Shown: positions 8,861 through 18,606 of the stretch, in pieces
How positions within the stretch are numbered: the stretch's first letter is position 1
How the letters are laid out: each line of letters opens with the position of its first letter
Assembly (NCBI GenBank): GCA_949292785.1
Contig: CASFBK010000003.1
Coordinates: 1-64,000, forward strand
Direction: 5' to 3'
Source of the DNA: an uncultured Eubacteriales bacterium
GTDB lineage: Bacteria; Bacillota; Clostridia; Lachnospirales; Lachnospiraceae
DNA: 64,000 bases
Made by a program: the position numbers and the translations under genes
The notes under the pieces: generated by a model
Seen by the model: only the letters and a program-made list of their open reading frames with translations
Databases searched by the model: none
What the model was told of the DNA's origin: nothing

Positions 8861-9044
8861 GTTTGCACCGTACCTCCTCCATCATGCGTAATCTCGCCCG
8901 CTTCGCGTGCTTTCCCGCTCTTCGAGAGCTAAGATTACTTATTATGGAGAAGGTTACGCTGTTTCACAGCTTATCAAGAGAAATAAAAACGCACTTACAT
9001 GCAAGCATGACTTGTGCTTTTATTTCTCTTGATACGGTGCAAAC
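8861..9044. repeat. 184-nt folded element closed by a 12-bp inverted repeat
   Basis: The ends GTTTGCACCGTA (8861-8872) and TACGGTGCAAAC (9033-9044) pair perfectly. Inside are two arms. Arm 1: 8873-8882 with 8944-8953 (9 of 10 pairs), GTAATCT/AGATTAC (8888-8894 with 8932-8938), then GCTCT/AGAGC. Arm 2: a 16-bp helix 8973-8988 with 9018-9033 (overlapping the closing stem by one base), a GCAC/GTGC extension and a CATGC/GCATG tip. No open frame fits. It could be a non-autonomous repeat (MITE-like, but no target duplication seen) or a structured RNA between the kinase and transporter genes. Confidence 0.65.
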
Positions 9045-9053
9045 CGTAACACT

Positions 9054-9109
9054 AAGTGACAATATTGTCACTTTACAGTCACCGGAGTGTCATTCCCACC
9101 GGATATACT
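9054..9109 (+). promoter_or_regulatory. Response-regulator operator and promoter of the ABC transporter operon
   Basis: A perfect 20-bp palindrome AAGTGACAATATTGTCACTT (9054-9073) is followed by GTCAC at 9067, GTCAC at 9078 and GTCAT at 9089, an exact 11-bp period. A -10 box TATACT lies at 9104-9109 with no recognisable -35 box. Tandem repeats one helical turn apart in place of the -35 box are the usual binding layout for OmpR/PhoB-family activators, so the regulator encoded at 7169 is the natural candidate. Confidence 0.6.
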
Positions 9110-9140
9110 GACTTTATCATATAAAAAGGAGAATTCTGTT

Positions 9141-9824
9141 ATGGAAATTTTAAAAGTCGAAGACCTTACGAAAGTCTATGGTACCGGTGAAAACCAGGTC
9201 ACTGCCCTGGACCATGTATCTTTTTCTGTGGAAAAGGGAGAATTTCTTGCCATCATCGGACCTTCCGGTTCCGGCAAATCTACCCTTCTTCACATTCTGG
9301 GCGGTGTCGATACTCCTACCTCCGGTAAAGTATTCATGGAGGGGGCAGATGTCTATGCCCAGAACGAAAAACAGCTTGCCATCTTCCGCCGCCGTCAGGT
9401 GGGATTAATCTATCAGTTCTACAATCTGATTCCGGTCCTTACTGTTACGGAAAATATGACACTTCCGGTTCTTATGGACGGAAGAAAGGTGAATGAAGAG
9501 CGCTTAAAGGAGCTTTTGCACATCCTTTCCCTGGAGGGCAGAGAAGGACATCTGCCGAACCAGCTCTCCGGCGGACAGCAGCAGCGTGTCTCCATCGGGC
9601 GTGCATTGATGAATGCACCTTCTGTAGTCCTTGCGGATGAGCCTACCGGAAATCTGGACTCGAAAAACAGTCAGGAAATCGTGGAGCTTTTGAAATATTC
9701 CAATGAAAAATACAAACAGACCCTCATTATGATTACTCATGATGAGAACATTGCGTTGCAGGCAAACCGTATCATTGCCATTGAAGACGGTAAAATCACC
9801 AGAGATGAGGTGATTCGTCCATGA
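9141..9824 (+). CDS. ABC transporter ATP-binding protein (MacB/BceA-like)
   Basis: The 227-aa ATPase has Walker A GPSGSGKS (40-47), Q-loop YQFYNL, signature LSGGQQQR (about 142-149), Walker [14 protein letters not shown] and H-loop ITHD. AAAAGGAG lies 11 nt before the ATG. It overlaps the permease gene by 4 nt. Proteins of this class power export or removal of antimicrobial peptides, cell-wall antibiotics or lipoproteins. Confidence 0.93.
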   Translation: MEILKVEDLTKVYGTGENQVTALDHVSFSVEKGEFLAIIGPSGSGKSTLLHILGGVDTPTSGKVFMEGADVYAQNEKQLAIFRRRQVGLIYQFYNLIPVLTVTENMTLPVLMDGRKVNEERLKELLHILSLEGREGHLPNQLSGGQQQRVSIGRALMNAPSVVLADEPTGNLDSKNSQEIVELLKYSNEKYKQTLIMITHDENIALQANRIIAIEDGKITRDEVIRP

Positions 9825-12613
9825 ATATTTTCCAGAAGGTCACATTAAAAACGTTAAAGGAAAACCGCACCCGTACACTGGTTACGATTATAGGTATTAT
9901 TTTATCTGCCGCCATGTTTACCGCAGTAACTGTCAGCATTTCTTCTCTGCGCCACTATTTGGTTTCCTATACGATTTATAATCAAGGAAGCTGGTACGGT
10001 GCTGCATACGATTTAACGCAGGAAGAGGCAGATACCATTTCCACCGATAGCGAGGTTTCCACCGCTATTCGTATGAACCGAATTGGATATGCCGCTCTTT
10101 TAGACAGTCTGAATGAAAGCAAGCCCTATCTCTGTGTCTACGGAATTACAGAAGATTTTACAGAATTGATGCCAGTACATCTTACGGAAGGCCGTATGCC
10201 CCAAAACAGCAGTGAAATCTTGCTTCCGAACCATCTGTCTACCAATGGCGGAATCACATATCAGCTTGATGATACCATTTCTCTGGAGCTTGGAACCAGA
10301 GTCGATTCAAACGGATATATCTTAAATAATCATACCGGATATGATTTAGACGAAACAAGTGAACAGATTATTGATACCCAGCCCTACACCTATACTGTGG
10401 TGGGATTTTATGAACGTCCCTCTTTTGAGGATTACACTGCTCCTGGCTATACTGCCCTGACCATTTCAGATGCCCCTGCTGATAGTCTGTGTGATATTTA
10501 TTTTTGTACCAAAAATGGAGCCAATATTTCTCAGTACATGAATACACATATGAATACCATAAAAGAAGGCGCTTCCTGGACTATGAATTATGCCCTGCTG
10601 CGTCTTTATGGATATTCCGGTGAAAGCTCTTATAACGCTGTCCTGACCAATCTTGGGATTATTTTAGTAATTATCATTGCCTTTGGTTCTATTTCGCTGA
10701 TTTACAATGCTTTTTCCATCTCCGTCAGCGAACGTACCAGACAGTTTGGTCTGCTTTCCTCCATTGGCGCTACCAAACATCAGCTTACAGGAAGTGTTTT
10801 ATTTGAGGCATTCTTTTTAAGCGTGATTGGAATTCCTCTGGGAATTCTCTCCGGTACCATTGGGATTGGCATCACTTTTTATTTTACAGGTGACATGATT
10901 GCAGGCTTTCTCTATTCTGACAGTGACGTAACGCTGTCCCTGCATGCCTCTATTCCTGCACTTTTGATTGCTGTTTTGGTATCCTTAATAACGATTCTGA
11001 TTTCTGCCTACCTACCGGCAAGACGCGCTTTGAAAGGCTCTGCCATTGAAGCGATACGCCAAAGCAGGGATATTACAATTCGTCCAGGAAAGGTAAAAAC
11101 TACAAAACTGACCTTCCGGCTCTTTGGTTTTGAAGGAATGTTGGCTGCCAAAAATTATAAGAGAAATGGAAAGAAATACCGTGCTACGGTTATCTCTCTG
11201 TTCTTAAGCGTTGTACTTTTTATTTCTGCCAGCAGCTTTTGCGCCTACCTGATGAAATCCACAGACCGCGTTTTCGAGAATCAGGGATATGATATTTCCT
11301 ATGCACTTTCTCCGGAGGAAGATTATTCCCCGGATGCCCTTCTCGAAGAACTTTCGGGGGTAGCCGGTGTTACCTCCAGTTCCTACTCCAGCTCTTTTTG
11401 GATGGAAGGTTCTATAAGCACCTCTTCGTTAAGTAAGGAATACATTGATTTTCAAAAGGAGATGCAGGCTAACCAAACCGGAGATAACGGCGATTCGTCT
11501 TTTTTTCAGGGGGAAAATATCCTTACTAATTTTTATGTTATTTTTGTAAAAGATGATGCATTCCGTGATTATCTAAGGGAGAATGGACTTTCTGAATCTG
11601 ATTACTTTGATTTGGAGCACCCCACCGCGGTGCTGTTGGATAACATGCGGGTCTATAACGGATATGACCATAAATATCATACCTTTTCCATGCTGTCTTC
11701 TTTTGAAGATTGCAACCCGGTTTTATATCTTTCTAAAGAGATAGAAGGCTATATGAATTATGGATGCTATACCGATGAAGACGGAAATATTTTGGTCACC
11801 TATGCTTCTGAGTCGACGGAAAATGATACCGGAACAAATGCAGAACCGGAAGAACTCAATTTGCCCCCGGAGGAAAGCTGCCTCATACTTCCGCTTAATA
11901 TCGGAGCTTCCCTTTCCGTCGCTCCCGACAATGCAGTCAGCAGCTCTGAGATACTCACACTGTATTATCCTTACAGTATGATAGATGCCGTATTTTCTGA
12001 TTTGGAGGATGGCGTGAATTATCGTAATCTCTCAAGAGAAGAAAATCAACCGGTCAGTGAACATTTACGTGTCAACCTTATGTTCCGTTGCAAAGACCAT
12101 ACAAAGGCTGCTGCAGATATGACAAAAATTTTGTCCGACCATAATCTGCCTACCGAACCGCTTTATGACTATGCTGCCAGCGCAGACCAGGAACGTGCCA
12201 TGGTTACTGTTATTAATATCTTTTCTTATGGCTTTATTATATTGATATCCCTGATTGCGGCAGCAAATGTATTTAATACCATTTCCACCAATATCATTCT
12301 GCGCAAACGGGAATTTGCCATGTTAAAATCCATCGGACTTACGCCTGACGGCTTCCGGAAAATGATGAACTTTGAATGTCTGCTCTATGGATTTAAGGGA
12401 TTAATCTACGGTCTTCCTGTTTCCATACTGATTACCTGGTTCATCTACCGTGCTATCTCCGGTGGGCTGGAAATGAACTTTTTCATTCCATGGTACAGTC
12501 TTGTCATTGCAATAGGAAGTGTATTTGTGGTGGTATTTGCCACCATGCTGTATTCCATGCGAAGGATAAAGAAGGAGAATATTATGGATACGCTGAAGGA
12601 TGAAAATATTTAA
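9821..12613 (+). CDS. FtsX-like ABC transporter permease, two large extracellular domains
   Basis: The 930-aa permease has a membrane helix near 20-40, an extracellular domain (about 45-265), a three-helix FtsX block (about 270-410), a second membrane entry near 455-475, a second large extracellular domain (about 480-775) and a final three-helix FtsX block (about 785-925). BceB proteins are shorter (about 650 aa) with one extracellular loop, so this belongs to a larger relative. ATGA overlap with the ATPase gene indicates translational coupling. With the intramembrane-sensing kinase nearby it probably serves both as exporter and as sensor of cell-envelope attack. Confidence 0.88.
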   Translation: MNIFQKVTLKTLKENRTRTLVTIIGIILSAAMFTAVTVSISSLRHYLVSYTIYNQGSWYGAAYDLTQEEADTISTDSEVSTAIRMNRIGYAALLDSLNESKPYLCVYGITEDFTELMPVHLTEGRMPQNSSEILLPNHLSTNGGITYQLDDTISLELGTRVDSNGYILNNHTGYDLDETSEQIIDTQPYTYTVVGFYERPSFEDYTAPGYTALTISDAPADSLCDIYFCTKNGANISQYMNTHMNTIKEGASWTMNYALLRLYGYSGESSYNAVLTNLGIILVIIIAFGSISLIYNAFSISVSERTRQFGLLSSIGATKHQLTGSVLFEAFFLSVIGIPLGILSGTIGIGITFYFTGDMIAGFLYSDSDVTLSLHASIPALLIAVLVSLITILISAYLPARRALKGSAIEAIRQSRDITIRPGKVKTTKLTFRLFGFEGMLAAKNYKRNGKKYRATVISLFLSVVLFISASSFCAYLMKSTDRVFENQGYDISYALSPEEDYSPDALLEELSGVAGVTSSSYSSSFWMEGSISTSSLSKEYIDFQKEMQANQTGDNGDSSFFQGENILTNFYVIFVKDDAFRDYLRENGLSESDYFDLEHPTAVLLDNMRVYNGYDHKYHTFSMLSSFEDCNPVLYLSKEIEGYMNYGCYTDEDGNILVTYASESTENDTGTNAEPEELNLPPEESCLILPLNIGASLSVAPDNAVSSSEILTLYYPYSMIDAVFSDLEDGVNYRNLSREENQPVSEHLRVNLMFRCKDHTKAAADMTKILSDHNLPTEPLYDYAASADQERAMVTVINIFSYGFIILISLIAAANVFNTISTNIILRKREFAMLKSIGLTPDGFRKMMNFECLLYGFKGLIYGLPVSILITWFIYRAISGGLEMNFFIPWYSLVIAIGSVFVVVFATMLYSMRRIKKENIMDTLKDENI

Positions 12614-12623
12614 TATGATAATG

Positions 12624-12668
12624 AGGCGTCTCATCATGAACCCTACATTCATGGCGAGACGCCTTTCA
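12624..12668. terminator. Terminator between convergent permease and PBP genes
   Basis: AGGCGTCTC (12624-12632) pairs with GAGACGCCT (12656-12664), with an inner ATGAA/TTCAT pairing. A short T-rich tract follows on the plus strand. It separates the convergent ABC permease and penicillin-binding protein genes. Confidence 0.7.
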
Positions 12669-12681
12669 TCTTCCTTAATTC

Positions 12682-14739
12682 TTATGGATTTTCTCCCTGC
12701 TCCTGCTGCACACTATCCAGATATTCCTCATTATCCAGTGTTTCTTTATTTTCACTAATATAAGGGGTAAAATTCACCGGAGTCAGTCCCTGATGTATCT
12801 GTTCCATGAAGGTCTTCCAGATACTTCCGGGATAGCTTGCTCCGGACAATCCCGGCAATTCCTTTGGCATATCATAGCCTACCCATACACAGGTAGTATA
12901 ATAACTGGTGTATCCTGCAAACCATCCATCTTTATTATCATTGGTGGTTCCTGTCTTTCCGGCACATGGCATATTTTCCAGTGCAAGACCATATCCGGTT
13001 CCCTGCGGCTCCTGCATTACGCTTACCAGCATATCTGTCATCATACGGGCAGCATTGTTCTTATATACCTGCTTTTCCTCCATCTGGGTTTCATAAAGTA
13101 TCACACCGTCTGCATCAGTAATCTTTACAATACAGGTAGGTTCTCTATACTTTCCTTCGTTTTCCAGTGCTGCGTAAGCCGCCGTCATCTCTATGGTCGA
13201 AACTCCATTGGTAAATCCGCCTAACGCACTGGTAAGTCTTTCATCCTGTGCATCCAGCTTGGAAAAATTCATTTCTTCCAAATAAGAAAGTCCGACCTGC
13301 GGTGTCAGCTCTGCCAGCAAATTCCAGGCTACGGTATTTTTAGATTTTTCCACGGCATACCGCAGGGTAATGTCACCTTCATAATAATCCCCTGCATTGG
13401 AAGGTCCGTCTTCTATTTTTTCATCCGATACAATCGAATCCGGTGTATACTGTCGTTCCAGTGCAGGTGTATACACAATCAACGGCTTAATGGCACTTCC
13501 CGGCTGACGAAAGCTTTGATATGCCCGGTTCAGGGTATAGCCCGGCAGATTCTGATTTCTGCCGCCAACAATAGCTTTCACATATCCCGTATGATTGTCA
13601 ATACAAACAGCGGCTCCCTGCAGAGTATAGATTCCTTCTTCATTCTGCTCCGTAAATTCTGCCAGATTAGAATCTACCGCATCCTGAAGCTGCTGCTGCA
13701 TATTCAGGTCAATGGACGTATAGATTCGGTATCCTTTCGTATACAAACTCTTCTGACAATCATCATAAGCTATCTTATAATTTGTCTCATAGGTCTGCTT
13801 TTCCTCTTCGGAGGCAAACTCTGTCTTAAATTCAAAGCCCTGCTGTGCCATAATTGCACGCACCGCACAGTTGTAGGTATAGGTTTCTACATAATCATTT
13901 TTCGTTTTCTCGGGACGATTCAGGGTAATGGTCTCTGCTATGGCTTCCTCATAGGTCTGCTGTCCTATTTTCCCATCCTCTAACATATTATAGAGAATCC
14001 GGTCTCTCCGCTTAATGGTATTGTCCGGATGTTCTATCGGGTCATACAGTGTCGGATTATTGGGAATCGCGCATAAAAATGCTATCTGGGAAAGGGACAG
14101 GTTCTTTACTTCTGTGTTAAAGTATCCTTTGCTTGCTGCCTGAATTCCGTAATATCCATTTCCAAAATAGATATTATTCATATAAAATTCCAGAATTTTA
14201 TCCTTACTATATATCTTTTCTAGTTCTACTGCGATGAACATCTCCTCAACCTTACGTTCCCACTTTACGTCTTGATTCAGGAACACATTTCTGGCAAGCT
14301 GCTGGGTAATGGTACTCCCTCCCTGCGTCACCTCACCATTTTCAATCATCGCCTTTGCCGCACGCAAAATTGCTTTTATATCAATGCCGTTATGCCGATA
14401 GAACTTTTTATCCTCGATGCTTACCATGGCAGCGGTTGCATAGGCGGGAATCTCATCAAATTCCAGATAGTAAACGTCTTTCTCTCCCTTTAAGGTAGAA
14501 ATCAACTGCCCGTTGGCATCATACACAAGACTGGTCTCTACCGAACGAAAAGTGCTCTCGTCCGACTGGCTTACCAACCGCTTGGCATCTGCCTGCAGTT
14601 CACTTACCTTCTGGGCATATCCTCCAAAATAATATACGCCCAATGCCCCTGCCACTATCAGCAGCAATAATAACTGAACTTTTGCAAAAAACCAGAATAC
14701 ACGGTATTTCTTTTTCTGTTTCTTTTTTCGTTTACTCAT
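12682..14739 (-). CDS. Class A penicillin-binding protein (PBP1A family)
   Basis: The 685-aa bifunctional enzyme polymerises glycan strands and crosslinks peptides. A basic N-terminus and one membrane helix (about 18-40) are followed by a GT51 glycosyltransferase domain (EDKKFYRHNGID with the catalytic Glu, GGSTITQQLARN, KILEFYMNNIYFG) and a transpeptidase domain with SxxK (RQPGSAIKPL), SxN (KSKNTVAWN) and KTGT (CAGKTGTTNDN). The start MSKRKKK at 14739 is preferred over the ATG 12 nt upstream because AGG lies at proper spacing only for the former. It is the last gene of a minus-strand operon with the YhaN/YhaO-like genes. Confidence 0.92.
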   Translation of the reverse strand: MSKRKKKQKKKYRVFWFFAKVQLLLLLIVAGALGVYYFGGYAQKVSELQADAKRLVSQSDESTFRSVETSLVYDANGQLISTLKGEKDVYYLEFDEIPAYATAAMVSIEDKKFYRHNGIDIKAILRAAKAMIENGEVTQGGSTITQQLARNVFLNQDVKWERKVEEMFIAVELEKIYSKDKILEFYMNNIYFGNGYYGIQAASKGYFNTEVKNLSLSQIAFLCAIPNNPTLYDPIEHPDNTIKRRDRILYNMLEDGKIGQQTYEEAIAETITLNRPEKTKNDYVETYTYNCAVRAIMAQQGFEFKTEFASEEEKQTYETNYKIAYDDCQKSLYTKGYRIYTSIDLNMQQQLQDAVDSNLAEFTEQNEEGIYTLQGAAVCIDNHTGYVKAIVGGRNQNLPGYTLNRAYQSFRQPGSAIKPLIVYTPALERQYTPDSIVSDEKIEDGPSNAGDYYEGDITLRYAVEKSKNTVAWNLLAELTPQVGLSYLEEMNFSKLDAQDERLTSALGGFTNGVSTIEMTAAYAALENEGKYREPTCIVKITDADGVILYETQMEEKQVYKNNAARMMTDMLVSVMQEPQGTGYGLALENMPCAGKTGTTNDNKDGWFAGYTSYYTTCVWVGYDMPKELPGLSGASYPGSIWKTFMEQIHQGLTPVNFTPYISENKETLDNEEYLDSVQQEQGENP

Positions 14740-14753
14740 GTTTTGCCTCATTC

Positions 14754-16385
14754 CTATGTGTTTTGTAACAGAATCTTTCCATATGGTATTCCACTACACG
14801 CTAAAATCTCCAGCTCACGCTTCTGACAGGTAAAGAGAAATATCTGCTCCGGCTGCGCCGCCAGCCACTTTAATGTACTCTTCAGTCGTTTTTCATCAAA
14901 GGAAGCGAATGCTTCATCTAACAGAATCGGCAGCGGTTCTTCCTGTGTAAAAAATCTCCCTGCTCCTAAGCGCAGCGCCAGATACATCTGCTCCATGGTT
15001 CCGCGGCTCAACTGCCATGGATAAAGATTTCTTCCATCCTGATATACCACCAGATTCATATCATCATCCAGCGTAATACGTTCATACTTTCCATCCGTAA
15101 GCGAGTAGAGAATTTTAGAAATCTCCCCCTCCAGATGCTCTCTCGTATCTTCATATACATTTTCGGATATTTTTCCCAGCATATTAAGTGCCAATTCGCA
15201 AGCTGCTACCTGTCGCTCTAACTCCTGCTCCCTTTCACTTTTCTTTCCGGTCTCGGCTATCTCTTCCTCCAGATTGGCAAGAAGAGAGCATTTTTCCATT
15301 TTCTGCATCTTTAGCATATGCACAACTGCCTGCTTTTTCGCTCTTTCCTGTCCGGTATTATCTGTCTGCTGTTCCCGAAGGTTCCTGCTTTCTTCTCTGG
15401 CGCGGCTTTCACTGCGTACCTCATTCTCTTTCTTTCGGAAATAAAAAATACCGGCAATTCCTGCAATTACCAACAACATTTCTACGGTAAAAAGAGGTGA
15501 CATTCCTGCCGAAAGTCCCTTTCCTGCTAACCGGCTTCCTGCCGCCACGGCTGCAATCAACGTCACAACTGCGGCAATGCTTTTTCGCCTGCGAAACTTT
15601 ATTTCCTTACGCTCTCCCTGCTCCTGCTGCAACAGCTCTGCCATCTGATTTGCTTCATTTTCCATCGGTATCTCTTCTTCCGGCTGCCACAGTTCTTCTG
15701 ACTGATAGCCTTCTGCTTTCAGTTGTTCTAACTGCTGCTCTAGCTGCTGCAAATCCTTTTTTGCAATATCCTGGGCAAGCTGCAGCTTCTCACAGGCGCT
15801 CCTTCGCTCTTCCCATGCCTTACGGTAGCTGCGCTCCATTTCCTTCTGCTTTGCTTTTAATTTTTCTCTGGCTCCGGTAAGATTGATATCCCCATCCCCC
15901 GTATGGCTTGCATTTACAAAATAATTCTGCAAAATTCCGGAAAACTCTTTTCCTGTTTCCACTGCTGCCTGACGGATGCAGTATGTATTTTCATAGGTGC
16001 TTTTTTTCATTCCACCTAACAGCATCTCCATATCTCCATGACTGACAGAAAGCTCTTCTCCGTCCCCTTCATTTCGTAATGCAGCTGTTTTTTCCTTATG
16101 GTAGAAATTACGCTCTATTAAAAAATCCTTTCCATCTACTTCAAACCGCATGGAGCCGGTATAATAGGAACTGCTGTTCCAAGGTTCGTACTGCTGATAA
16201 CTGTCATTCTTTCCTGACTTTCCCCGCTGCTTCTCCATCCCAAACATCATCCCGGTAATAAACTGATGGAGGGTAGATTTCCCACTTTCATTGTCTCCAT
16301 ACACAATATTCAATCCGGGCTGTGGCTGTATTTTTTTCTGATGGAGCTTTCCAAAATTATTTATCTGAAGTTCCGTAATTTTCAT
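14754..16385 (-). CDS. yhaN: SbcC/YhaN-like AAA ATPase with central membrane segment
   Basis: This 543-aa protein starts MKITELQINNFGKLH and has Walker A YGDNESGKST (about 31-40), heptad-rich coiled coils (about 170-255 and 325-400), two hydrophobic stretches (about 269-285 and 298-317) between them, and a C-terminal ABC-type ATPase half ending ILLDEAFASFDEKR. In YhaN proteins of Bacillus the coiled coils are much longer (near 960 aa in total); this one is a compact form. It probably works with the phosphoesterase encoded 25 nt upstream on DNA ends or on recombination intermediates near the membrane. Function is inferred from the pair. Confidence 0.8.
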   Translation of the reverse strand: MKITELQINNFGKLHQKKIQPQPGLNIVYGDNESGKSTLHQFITGMMFGMEKQRGKSGKNDSYQQYEPWNSSSYYTGSMRFEVDGKDFLIERNFYHKEKTAALRNEGDGEELSVSHGDMEMLLGGMKKSTYENTYCIRQAAVETGKEFSGILQNYFVNASHTGDGDINLTGAREKLKAKQKEMERSYRKAWEERRSACEKLQLAQDIAKKDLQQLEQQLEQLKAEGYQSEELWQPEEEIPMENEANQMAELLQQEQGERKEIKFRRRKSIAAVVTLIAAVAAGSRLAGKGLSAGMSPLFTVEMLLVIAGIAGIFYFRKKENEVRSESRAREESRNLREQQTDNTGQERAKKQAVVHMLKMQKMEKCSLLANLEEEIAETGKKSEREQELERQVAACELALNMLGKISENVYEDTREHLEGEISKILYSLTDGKYERITLDDDMNLVVYQDGRNLYPWQLSRGTMEQMYLALRLGAGRFFTQEEPLPILLDEAFASFDEKRLKSTLKWLAAQPEQIFLFTCQKRELEILACSGIPYGKILLQNT

Positions 16386-16410
16386 AAAATAGTCCTCTCT
16401 CCTGTTCCCC

Positions 16411-17457
16411 TTATTTTTCCAATAATGCTTCCACTCCGTAATACAATGCCAGCTTTGTCACTTCATCCTGGGGAAGCTGTTCCATAGCACCAATGTATTT
16501 TCCGATTAACTGCTGTGCATACTGCTGCTTCAACCGTTCAAAATCATAGTCTGGCTGACACTGATTCACTACCTGAATCACTTGTTCCAGCTTCTCCAAG
16601 CGTTCGGTTTCCAACGGCGCACTTCCGTCGAAAAATCCCGTCAATATCACCTTGAAAATCATATACTCCGGCGCCTGTGACAGCTTTTGTTTCACGAAAT
16701 CCTCCAATGCTCCGGTGGTAATATCACTGGTCACCTTCAAATTCATGGTCGTATATTCACAGTAAGTAAGGGGCTGAAATTCCACATGACACCTTTCCTT
16801 ACTTAACTCACCCATAAAAAAACCATGGGTTCCGGTATCATTACAATCTACCGGTTGTAAGGCTCCTGCCATTACCACGCGGTTTTCTATAAGTTGTACC
16901 GGTTTATGAATATGTCCACATGCCACATAGTCAAATCCCATCTTCTGAAAGCTTTCTGCCCGAAAAGGGATATGCTTCTCATCTCCGCCATGTGCCAGCA
17001 GAATATTAAAAAAGCTGCCTTCTTCTACCCGGATATTCTCATACAATGGTTTCGGCAGTTCTTTATGCCAATAGCTTAATCCATATACCCTTGTTCGGAG
17101 CATGGGAAGTTCCACGTATTCTATCGTTTCTTTTTTCAAAAAATGTACATTCTCTTCCCATTGGAAGGTTCGATAGTACGAATCCGGACTGATAAAATCA
17201 TGATTTCCCGCTATCAATACTACCTGTGTATGTGACAGTCTGGAAAACTGATAATTTACCTCCTTCAATTCCCGCTGCAAGGGCTGTCGGTGAAATAAAT
17301 CCCCTGCAATCAAAAGTAAATCCGCCTGCTCCTCTTCCGCTGTGGCGATTACCTGTGTAAACGCCTGCCATCCATGATTTTTCCGTTCCTCTGCCCAGGG
17401 CTTGTCCTTATCCGGCTTTGCGCCCAAGTGTACATCTGCTATATGAATAAATTTCAT
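16411..17457 (-). CDS. yhaO: SbcD/YhaO-like metallophosphoesterase (DNA exonuclease)
   Basis: The 348-aa protein has the calcineurin-like metal centre motifs in order: FIHIADVHLGA (DxH), LLIAGDLFHR (GD), VLIAGNHDF (GNHD), ILLAHGGDE (H) and VACGHIHKP (GHxH). This is the SbcD/Mre11 nuclease fold. AGGAGAAAGAA precedes the ATG. It heads the operon with the YhaN-like ATPase and PBP1A. Members of this pair act in DNA-end processing and repair. Confidence 0.87.
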   Translation of the reverse strand: MKFIHIADVHLGAKPDKDKPWAEERKNHGWQAFTQVIATAEEEQADLLLIAGDLFHRQPLQRELKEVNYQFSRLSHTQVVLIAGNHDFISPDSYYRTFQWEENVHFLKKETIEYVELPMLRTRVYGLSYWHKELPKPLYENIRVEEGSFFNILLAHGGDEKHIPFRAESFQKMGFDYVACGHIHKPVQLIENRVVMAGALQPVDCNDTGTHGFFMGELSKERCHVEFQPLTYCEYTTMNLKVTSDITTGALEDFVKQKLSQAPEYMIFKVILTGFFDGSAPLETERLEKLEQVIQVVNQCQPDYDFERLKQQYAQQLIGKYIGAMEQLPQDEVTKLALYYGVEALLEK

Positions 17458-17535
17458 TTCTTTCTCCTGTTTTTGTCTTCCTGTTTTTCTGCTTTTACTA
17501 TTTTACACTGTCTGACCGGATTATACAAGAAGCCC

Positions 17536-17564
17536 TTGCAAAACTCATTGGCATTGGCTATACT
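17536..17564 (+). promoter_or_regulatory. Promoter of the NodB deacetylase gene
   Basis: TTGCAA (17536-17541), 17-nt spacer, TATACT (17559-17564). The transcript would begin near 17571, about 32 nt before the ATG. A minus-strand TATAAT (17525-17520) in the same gap may serve the divergent yhaO operon. Confidence 0.65.
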
Positions 17565-17602
17565 AAAAACTGATTATTCGCTTATCTATAAAGGAGATAT
17601 TT

Positions 17603-18586
17603 ATGAAAAAAATACCAGTAATTTTATTACCACACTTGCTTGTAAGCCTGCTGATTCTGGGGGGACTTTTCTTTTTTATATATGTTCAAAAAGAAGCTGA
17701 TGTAAAAACAGAAAACCAAACACTAAATTCCGATATTTCTACCTTGAAACAACAGTTACAGGAAAAGGAAGATTTTATTTCCGGACAGACTGAGTATATT
17801 AACGAATTAACGACACAGCTTGCTGACTGTCAGAATACGGCAGGCACCAATGAAAACGACGAAGATAATGAGGACGACGAGGATGAGAACGATTCTAAGA
17901 GTTCTTCCGACTATCGCAAGAAATATCCTGACCTTTACGCCGGAGCTACCTACTCCGATGATGCTACCTCTGACTTAAAGGTATACCTTACCTTTGACGA
18001 TGGTCCTTCTGACCTGACGCCACAGGTCTTAGACCTCCTGGACAAATATGATGCTAAGGCGACCTTTTTTGTAGTCTATACCGACAACAAAACATACACT
18101 TCCTATCTAAAGGACATTGTAGACCGGGGACATACCCTTGCCCTCCACTCCTACAGCCATGATTATGATAAAATTTATAAGTCTGTAGATGCCTTTTTGG
18201 AGGACTTTGAAAAAGTTTATACCTGGGTCTATGAGGAAACCGGTGTTCGCCCTACTCTTTTCCGTTTCCCCGGGGGCAGCACCAACGGAAAGACCTCTGT
18301 GGTAAATGACATTATCACTGAGATGGAACGCCGCGGCTTTATCTACTATGACTGGAATGTAAGCTCCGGAGATGGCAGCAACCTGACTACCACTGAAAAT
18401 ATTCTGGAAAATGTCTGCACCAATGTGGGCAGTTTCGACCAGCCGGTAGTGCTGATGCACGATGGCGCCGGAAAAAATGCTACTTTAGAGGCACTACCAA
18501 CACTTCTAAAGACGCTGGCAGATGACGGATATGAGTTCTGCTCTCTGGACGAAACACTACAGCCAATACAATACAAACGAAAATAA
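17603..18586 (+). CDS. Membrane-anchored polysaccharide deacetylase (NodB family)
   Basis: The 327-aa protein has an N-terminal signal anchor (about 8-29), a coiled coil (about 33-75), an acidic Asp/Glu/Asn-rich linker (about 83-105) and an extracellular NodB domain. Catalytic motifs are visible: TFDDGPSD (motif 1), HSYSHDY (metal histidines) and RFPGGS (motif 3). Enzymes of this kind remove N-acetyl groups from peptidoglycan, giving lysozyme resistance; the substrate is inferred. AAAGGAG lies 9 nt before the ATG. Confidence 0.9.
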   Translation: MKKIPVILLPHLLVSLLILGGLFFFIYVQKEADVKTENQTLNSDISTLKQQLQEKEDFISGQTEYINELTTQLADCQNTAGTNENDEDNEDDEDENDSKSSSDYRKKYPDLYAGATYSDDATSDLKVYLTFDDGPSDLTPQVLDLLDKYDAKATFFVVYTDNKTYTSYLKDIVDRGHTLALHSYSHDYDKIYKSVDAFLEDFEKVYTWVYEETGVRPTLFRFPGGSTNGKTSVVNDIITEMERRGFIYYDWNVSSGDGSNLTTTENILENVCTNVGSFDQPVVLMHDGAGKNATLEALPTLLKTLADDGYEFCSLDETLQPIQYKRK

Positions 18587-18606
18587 GTTTTGAAAGGAGA
18601 ACTATC

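Noticed and set aside
8861-9044. Insertion sequence or MITE with target duplication
   Set aside because: No direct duplication flanks the 12-bp inverted ends and no transposase is in the window; left as a structured element.
8863-9111. Plus-strand frame through the folded element
   Set aside because: It runs through inverted repeats and an operator, and has no ribosome binding site.
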